Below, piece after piece: positions 59,519 to 64,000 of a DNA stretch of 64,000 nucleotides (position 1 is the first letter of the stretch; each line of letters begins with the position of its first letter). A program made the translations under genes and the position numbers. Origin of the DNA: Geosporobacter ferrireducens (GTDB lineage: Bacteria; Bacillota; Clostridia; Peptostreptococcales; Thermotaleaceae); NCBI RefSeq assembly GCF_001750685.1, contig NZ_CP017269.1:2459416-2523415 (forward strand), read 5' to 3'. The notes under the pieces are model-generated. The model was not told where the DNA came from. It saw only the letters and a list, made by a program, of their open reading frames with translations, and ran no database searches.

Positions 59519-59632
59519 AATATTCAACGGAACGGTGAAACACCGTTCCCTACGTAAATCTAAAACAGGAATGTAGGGATCGACCTCTGTGTCGTTCCGG
59601 AAAACGTACAGACACAAGTCCTGCCCCTACAC
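59519..59632. repeat. Composite REP-like element, GGAACGG plus GGCAGACAC families
   Basis: 59519-59583 is an inverted near-copy of 52422-52486 (2 differences). It continues into TCGTTCCGG and then CAGACACAAGTCCTGCCCCT, a member of the family at 5303. Two repeat families are thus abutted here. Confidence 0.75.
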
Positions 59633-59652
59633 TTGTGAAAAAGCAGCTTCCC

Positions 59653-60507
59653 TTAAGCAGAAGCCGCATTTTTATTATCCAATATATTTTTTTTGGCCTG
59701 TATACGCTGTCTGAGGTTCTTTCCCAGAAGTACTGCCAGCAGGATAACAATTGCAACCAAAACAATGGTTCCCCCCGATGCCAGTTCAAAATAGAAGGAA
59801 ATAATAATTCCTAAAATCACTGCCAGCTCAGCAAATATCAGCGAAAAAATCATCGCTTGTTTGAAGCTGCGGGCAATCTGGAGACTGGTAGCAACGGGTA
59901 TCACCATGAGAGATGAAACCAACAGCACCCCTACAATACGCATAGAAAGCGTAATGGTAGCTGCAATCACCACAATAAAAAAAATATTAATCCACCGGAC
60001 AGGAATCCCTGCCAACACAGCAGCTTCCTCATCAAAGGCGATGTAGAACAATTCTTTGTACAGCAGCGCCACAGAAATAATAATAAAGAGACCTAGTGCC
60101 GAAATAATCTTTAAATCTTCGGGCAACACAGTGGTAATACTGCCGAAAAGATATCCGAATAAATCTACATTGAAAGATTTGGCCATACTGATCAATACCA
60201 CTGCAATCCCAATTCCCGCTGACAAAATGATGGCAATCGCCAACTCCGCATATTGTTCATAGGTTTTTCTTAATTTCTCCATCGCCAGGGCTGCAAGTAC
60301 AGAGGCTCCTAAAGCCATTCCTAAGGGGTAAATCCCCGTTAGAATCCCTGCAGCAATTCCAGCCAAAGCCACATGAGACAAACTATCCCCTATAAGCGAC
60401 ATCCGCCGAAGGACTATGAAAATACCGATTAAGGGACATAGGATTCCGATAATCATCCCTGCCAGTAATGCCCTCTGCATAAAGCTGTATTGTAAAATTT
60501 CCAGCAT
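59653..60507 (-). CDS. znuB: Zinc/manganese ABC transporter permease
   Basis: The 284-residue protein has eight or nine membrane segments and ABC-3 family motifs: GILCPLIGIFIVLRRMSLIG, DSLSHVALAGIAAG and FDEEAAVLAGIPVRWINIFF. It forms the channel of a metal importer with the ATPase encoded 18 bp upstream. Zinc rather than manganese is favoured by the histidine-rich binding protein. Start ATG 60507 follows AAAAGGAG. Confidence 0.92.
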   Translation of the reverse strand: MLEILQYSFMQRALLAGMIIGILCPLIGIFIVLRRMSLIGDSLSHVALAGIAAGILTGIYPLGMALGASVLAALAMEKLRKTYEQYAELAIAIILSAGIGIAVVLISMAKSFNVDLFGYLFGSITTVLPEDLKIISALGLFIIISVALLYKELFYIAFDEEAAVLAGIPVRWINIFFIVVIAATITLSMRIVGVLLVSSLMVIPVATSLQIARSFKQAMIFSLIFAELAVILGIIISFYFELASGGTIVLVAIVILLAVLLGKNLRQRIQAKKNILDNKNAASA

Positions 60508-60525
60508 ATGACTGCTCCTTTTATA

Positions 60526-61281
60526 TCAATGATTATGTTTATGAACCATCAGCTTCATTTTATCTCCATAGAACTGGGCAAGCACTTCATTAAAAGGAAT
60601 ATTACAGCAGCTGTGATGGGTGACAAGACGCTTGTCACCCATACACGCTACACGGTTTACTTTCTCAGTAATCACACCTATATCATGAGATACCATTACG
60701 ATCGTAATATTCATTTCTTTGTTCAGCTTCTCCAACAGCTGATAAAACTCCCCTTGAGATTTTAGGTCAATTCCCACCGTAGGCTCATCCAGTAAAATAA
60801 TCTTCGGAGAGCTGACAAGGGTTCTGGCAATAAAAACCTTCTGTTGCTGTCCCCCAGACAGATTGCCAATGAGCCGTTTCCCAAATTGATCCATGCCAAC
60901 TACCTCAAGCGCCTGGTAGACTTTTTCCCGATGAACCTTCCTAATCGGCTTAAAAAGACCAATTAGCGGATAAAGATTAGCTCCTACCACTTCTTCTACA
61001 GTAGCAGGAAAACTGCTGTTAAAGGATGTAGCCTTTTGAGGAACATATCCCAACTGGCCCCAATCTTTAAAACGATGCTGTTCCTGATCAAACAGCCTGA
61101 TGCTTCCCTCTTGGGGCTTTAAAATATTCAATATCAACTTTATAAGCGTACTCTTTGCTGAGCCGTTTGGCCCCACAATGCCTAAATAATCTCCTTCGAA
61201 TATTTCTAAATTAATCTTTTCCAATACAGTGTTTCCATCATATCCAAAGGATACATCCTTTAATTGAATCACTTTTTTCAT
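60526..61281 (-). CDS. znuC: Zinc ABC transporter ATP-binding protein
   Basis: The 251-residue ATPase has Walker A GPNGSAKSTLIKLI (alanine in place of the usual glycine before lysine), Q-loop LGYVPQKATSFNSSFPATVE, signature NLSGGQQQKVFIARTL, Walker B IILLDEPTVGIDLKSQ and VSHDIG. The C-terminal tail VHKHNH ends in histidines. It lies 3 bp after the binding-protein gene and 18 bp before the permease gene, one znuA-znuC-znuB transcript. Confidence 0.93.
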   Translation of the reverse strand: MKKVIQLKDVSFGYDGNTVLEKINLEIFEGDYLGIVGPNGSAKSTLIKLILNILKPQEGSIRLFDQEQHRFKDWGQLGYVPQKATSFNSSFPATVEEVVGANLYPLIGLFKPIRKVHREKVYQALEVVGMDQFGKRLIGNLSGGQQQKVFIARTLVSSPKIILLDEPTVGIDLKSQGEFYQLLEKLNKEMNITIVMVSHDIGVITEKVNRVACMGDKRLVTHHSCCNIPFNEVLAQFYGDKMKLMVHKHNH

Positions 61282-61284
61282 GAT

Positions 61285-62619
61285 CTATTCTCCCAACGCT
61301 TTTTTCAACGCTGCCAAATTATCCTCCATGGCTGAAATATAATCCTTTCCAGCCTTTAGCTCATCCTCAGCAAGCCCCTCCAGCGGATTTAGTACCATGG
61401 TTTGGGCACCTACCTCCCTCGCCAATACTTCAGCCAGCTTTGGATTGGTTAAGGTTTCAAAGAAAATAAATTTAACGTCATTGGTTTGTGCAAACTTACT
61501 GATTTCCGCCATTTTTGCAGCACTAGGCTCCTCTTGAGGGGATATTCCCCGGATAGCAACCTGCTTTAAACCATAGCGGTCTGCCAGGTATCCAAAGGCT
61601 GCATGGGCGACTATTATTTCTTTTCTATTTACATTGCTCAATTCCTGCTTAAACTTGTCATCCAATGCAGTTAATTTTTCTGCAAACTCCCGGTAATTTG
61701 CTTCATAATAATCCTGATTGGCTTCATCGGCCTGAATAAAAGCATTTTTGATATTCTCTGCCTGCTTCATTGCATTCATTGGGCTTAACCATACATGGGG
61801 ATCGTATTCTCCATGGTGATGGTGGCCATCTCCGTGTTCTTCTGCATCGGCCGGTTCTATGACATTCCCTGTCTCGTCCAATAATTGAAGATCAAATTCC
61901 TCCGGTAAGTGTTCCATGAAAGTAATGTAGGTGCCCGGAGTTTCCACTTTTACTGTGAAATTTGTACCCGCTTTATTCAGCTGCAGTTCATAGGCTGCTT
62001 TATGTGTTATAGAAAAAGTTCCTTCTGCCTGTACTGTTTTACCATGCTCTTCTAACACATGTTCTGCTTCATGCTCTGCTTTGTCACGATCTTTCCCCAT
62101 CTTTTCAAAATCAAGGAATACAATATTCATGGATGGGTCTTCGCTTTCTTTAAAAACAAAAGAATAGGTTCCCTTTTCCAAGGTGTACACACCGCTCCAT
62201 TCCAATTCCTCCTCATGGTCCTCCTCTTCCTCAGACTTAAGCAGTTTAATGCCTGCTGAAGCCTCTACCGCTATCAATTTGTCATTCTGGACAGAACCCA
62301 GAAGTTTTTCGGCCCAAGGCTCCATTTCTAACCCATTATAAACGAACACATCCGCTTTTTCCAATTCGCCCATCAGCCTTGCCGTAGGTTCCCAGTCATG
62401 GGCCTCTACCCCCGGCGGCACCATCATTTTAACATCTACCTTATCCCCGCCAACCTTTGTGGCAAAATCATACATTGGATAAAAACTGGCATATACTAAT
62501 AATTTTTCCTCTGCGGCTTCAACTTGTACAGGCGGCGTATCTTCTTTTGTGCATCCGCCGGCCAACACCATTGTCACTACCAAGATCATTGCAATCAAAA
62601 TTTTCCCTTTTCTCTTCAC
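61285..62619 (-). CDS. znuA: Zinc-binding lipoprotein of ABC importer with inserted beta-rich domain
   Basis: The 444-residue solute-binding protein starts at GTG 62619. It has a lipoprotein signal (VVTMVLAGGC, C23) and the cluster A-1 fold: ASFYPMYDFATKVGGDKVDV, PPGVEAHDWEPTARLMGELE with a metal-ligand histidine, EYDPHVWLSPMNAMKQAENI and the C-terminal FETLTNPKLAEVLAREVGAQ. The histidine-rich loop EEHGDGHHHHGEYDPH sits before the second ligand. Between residues about 138 and 260 there is an extra beta-rich segment (WSGVYTLEKGTYSFVFKESE to TYITFMEHLPEEFDLQLLDE) not found in ordinary ZnuA of about 310 residues. It may be an additional metal-capture domain, comparable in idea to the ZinT domain of AdcA. 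Confidence 0.9.
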   Translation of the reverse strand: MKRKGKILIAMILVVTMVLAGGCTKEDTPPVQVEAAEEKLLVYASFYPMYDFATKVGGDKVDVKMMVPPGVEAHDWEPTARLMGELEKADVFVYNGLEMEPWAEKLLGSVQNDKLIAVEASAGIKLLKSEEEEDHEEELEWSGVYTLEKGTYSFVFKESEDPSMNIVFLDFEKMGKDRDKAEHEAEHVLEEHGKTVQAEGTFSITHKAAYELQLNKAGTNFTVKVETPGTYITFMEHLPEEFDLQLLDETGNVIEPADAEEHGDGHHHHGEYDPHVWLSPMNAMKQAENIKNAFIQADEANQDYYEANYREFAEKLTALDDKFKQELSNVNRKEIIVAHAAFGYLADRYGLKQVAIRGISPQEEPSAAKMAEISKFAQTNDVKFIFFETLTNPKLAEVLAREVGAQTMVLNPLEGLAEDELKAGKDYISAMEDNLAALKKALGE

Positions 62620-62744
62620 CTAAAAAACCCCTTTCTATGTAATGGATTCTCTAAAAAATACAGCAGCTCAATTGCTGCTGCCGAAATGGGCGGAAACGAA
62701 GTGCTGTTCGTTTACCTAGCTAAAATATATCATACATTTTTTCT

Positions 62745-62771
62745 AAATGCAAGTAATTCCTATTTGCATTA
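62745..62771. promoter_or_regulatory. Inverted repeat upstream of znuA, possible Zur site
   Basis: AAATGCAA and TTTGCATT are arranged as an inverted repeat with about 10 bp between, 126 bp before the znuA start. Zur-type control of zinc importers is usual; the consensus match is loose. Confidence 0.4.
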
Positions 62772-62791
62772 TTCGACGTAAGCTTTATACA

Positions 62792-62830
62792 TAATTATTG
62801 CCTAATCATTATATTATTAGGCAATAATTA
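62792..62830 (-). terminator. 15-bp hairpin after the P-type ATPase gene
   Basis: TAATTATTGCCTAAT and its complement flank a 9-nt loop, 10 nt after the ATPase stop on the minus strand. The U-tract is weak. Confidence 0.6.
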
Positions 62831-62839
62831 CGCAACCTT

Positions 62840-64000
62840 TTACATTTTATGACTTTTTTTCATCGGATCATATTTTAATAATCTACTGGAATTCAGCACT
62901 ACACCCACTGTACTGAGATTATGCAAGATAGCAGCCATAAAGGGTGAAATCAGTCTTCCGGCTCCAAGGAGAACGCCTAGCCCATTAATCCCTATTGCAA
63001 TACCATAACTTTGTTTTATTACACCGATTGTTTCTCTGCTAATGTCGACAGCCTTCACAATTTTTTGTGGATCATCTCCTGCTAAGACAATATCGGCGGT
63101 TTCGATAGCAATATCTGTTCCTCCTGTTCCCATGGCAACGCCAACGTCAGCGATGGCTAAAGCCGGAGAATCATTTACTCCATCTCCCACCATGAGTACC
63201 TTTCTTCCTTTCTCTTTCTCTTGTCGAACAATTGCTGCCTTTCCTTCCGGGAGAACATCGCTATAGATATTTTCAATACCCAAAGGCACTGCAATTGCCT
63301 CGGCTGTAGCCTGGTGATCGCCTGTAATCATGGCTATGTTTTCGATCCTTCTTTGCTTCAATCCGTCCACTGCTCCTGCACTTTCTTCCTTTACCACATC
63401 CTTGATGCCAATGAGGGCAGCTAATGCTCCGTTTCTTGCCATATAGATCGTCGTTTCTCCTGCTGCCTTCATTTTTTCTTCAACTTCCATCCCGATCGAT
63501 GTATCAATATCCTGCTCTTTCATCATGCGCTTACTTCCAAGAACAATTTGATCATCTCTTATAGCTGCGATCACCCCTCGCCCTACCACTACCTCTACCG
63601 CTTCAGGTGTTTCCGGCTTGATGCCCATCTCTAGTGCTTTACTGACCACAGCCGTTGCAAGGGGGTGCCGATTACCCTGTTCACAGCATGCCGCAAGATA
63701 CATGGTTTCCTCCTGATTAACCTCCTGGCCAAGCATATAAATAGAAGTTACATAGGGTTTTCCTTTTGTAAGGGTACCTGTTTTATCGAACAGCACCGTA
63801 TCCACCTGTCCTATTTCTTCTAAATATCTGCCTCCCTTGATCAATATTCCTTTCTTTGCTGCATTCCCTAAGGCCGCCGCCAAAGCTGTAGGTGTTGCCA
63901 GCCCGGCAGCGCAGGGACAGGCTACAATGAGAATCGTCACAGCTCTGACAAAATCTGCTGTGAACAAATATACTAGTCCTGATAGCAGGAAAGAGTAGGG
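62840..64000 (-). CDS. Heavy-metal P1B-type ATPase, C-terminal part (cut by window end)
   Basis: About 386 residues are visible, open to the window edge. ILIVACPCAAGLATPTALAA contains the CPC transport motif in the membrane. DKTGTLTKGKPYV has the phosphorylated aspartate, NRHPLATAVV the HP locus, and MVGDGVNDSPALAIADVG the hinge. The last two membrane segments lie in IGINGLGVLLGAGRLISPFM and HNLSTVGVVLNSSRLLKYDP. The final segment resembles zinc/cadmium or manganese-type members, while CPCxxGLATPT also fits copper-type, so the ion is undecided. A zinc importer operon follows immediately on the same strand. Confidence 0.92.
   Translation of the reverse strand, partial: PYSFLLSGLVYLFTADFVRAVTILIVACPCAAGLATPTALAAALGNAAKKGILIKGGRYLEEIGQVDTVLFDKTGTLTKGKPYVTSIYMLGQEVNQEETMYLAACCEQGNRHPLATAVVSKALEMGIKPETPEAVEVVVGRGVIAAIRDDQIVLGSKRMMKEQDIDTSIGMEVEEKMKAAGETTIYMARNGALAALIGIKDVVKEESAGAVDGLKQRRIENIAMITGDHQATAEAIAVPLGIENIYSDVLPEGKAAIVRQEKEKGRKVLMVGDGVNDSPALAIADVGVAMGTGGTDIAIETADIVLAGDDPQKIVKAVDISRETIGVIKQSYGIAIGINGLGVLLGAGRLISPFMAAILHNLSTVGVVLNSSRLLKYDPMKKSHKM

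Overview
The window reads as a chromosome segment of a low-GC, anaerobic, endospore-forming Clostridia, probably near the Alkaliphilus/Natronincola group. That placement is inferred from gene content: GerA-type germination receptor, SleB/YpeB, SpoIIR, Veg, a SipL-like SPOCS-LysM protein, arginine deiminase fermentation and sigma-54 fatty-acid-type metabolism. Almost every gene is on the minus strand; the exceptions are a small block near 53.6-57.4 kb. No rRNA, tRNA or CRISPR array was found.

Layout. 0-5.2 kb: a PAS regulator cut by the window edge, an arginyl-tRNA-synthetase-like protein with no catalytic core, a YwiB/DUF1934 protein, D-Ala-D-Ala ligase and the sleB-ypeB cortex-lytic pair. 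5.3-10.4 kb: spoIIR, a gerA-type tricistron and a short membrane ORF that appears to start at ATT. 10.5-13 kb: nucleotidyltransferase, GntR regulator and ispE. 13-21 kb: a surface-assembly locus with a SipW-type signal peptidase, a TasA-like exported protein, an S-layer-homology (SLH) protein and a coiled-coil protein carrying a 45-bp tandem repeat. It is followed by a histidine kinase/response regulator pair with an unassigned ~120-nt RNA upstream. 21-29.4 kb: a transglutaminase-like exported protein behind a cyclic-di-GMP-I riboswitch, a SipL-like spore-coat protein, and two tandem PepSY/YcdB-SLH paralogues. 29.4-34.6 kb: arginine deiminase pathway (arcA, argF/arcB, arcC) and an NhaC-family antiporter. 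35-39.1 kb: a MacB-type ABC transporter with an extracellular CARDB-like protein. 39.2-42.1 kb: Veg, a SpoIID-amidase fusion and a YkgJ-type cysteine-cluster protein.

42.2-52.6 kb: thiolase, SDR reductase, CoA-transferase, GntP permease and MaoC hydratase, together with a PAS-PAS-AAA-Fis sigma-54 activator. Four of these units have a recognisable -24/-12 promoter and an upstream TGTACA-N5-TGTACA site or one-mismatch variant. The enzymes could convert (R)-3-hydroxybutyrate or crotonate to acetyl-CoA. A large serine recombinase with a small companion ORF sits inside this cluster.

52.7-64 kb: a YhcN/YlaJ lipoprotein, Fur, an iron-associated DUF3793 protein behind a Fur-box-like site, two acyltransferase-like proteins, then a metal block: TIGR03943 protein with DUF318 permease, ZnuBCA, and a metal P-type ATPase cut by the window end.

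The intergenic DNA carries at least four families of short palindromic REP-like repeats. Two ECF-sigma-type promoters (TGAAAC-N17-CGTCTA) stand before the second PepSY-SLH gene and the ABC operon. The most notable candidates are the sigma-54/TGTACA regulon, the promoter-RNA-terminator unit at 20.75-20.88 kb, the c-di-GMP-controlled transglutaminase beside a SipW/TasA/SLH locus, and the catalytic-core-less ArgRS protein.
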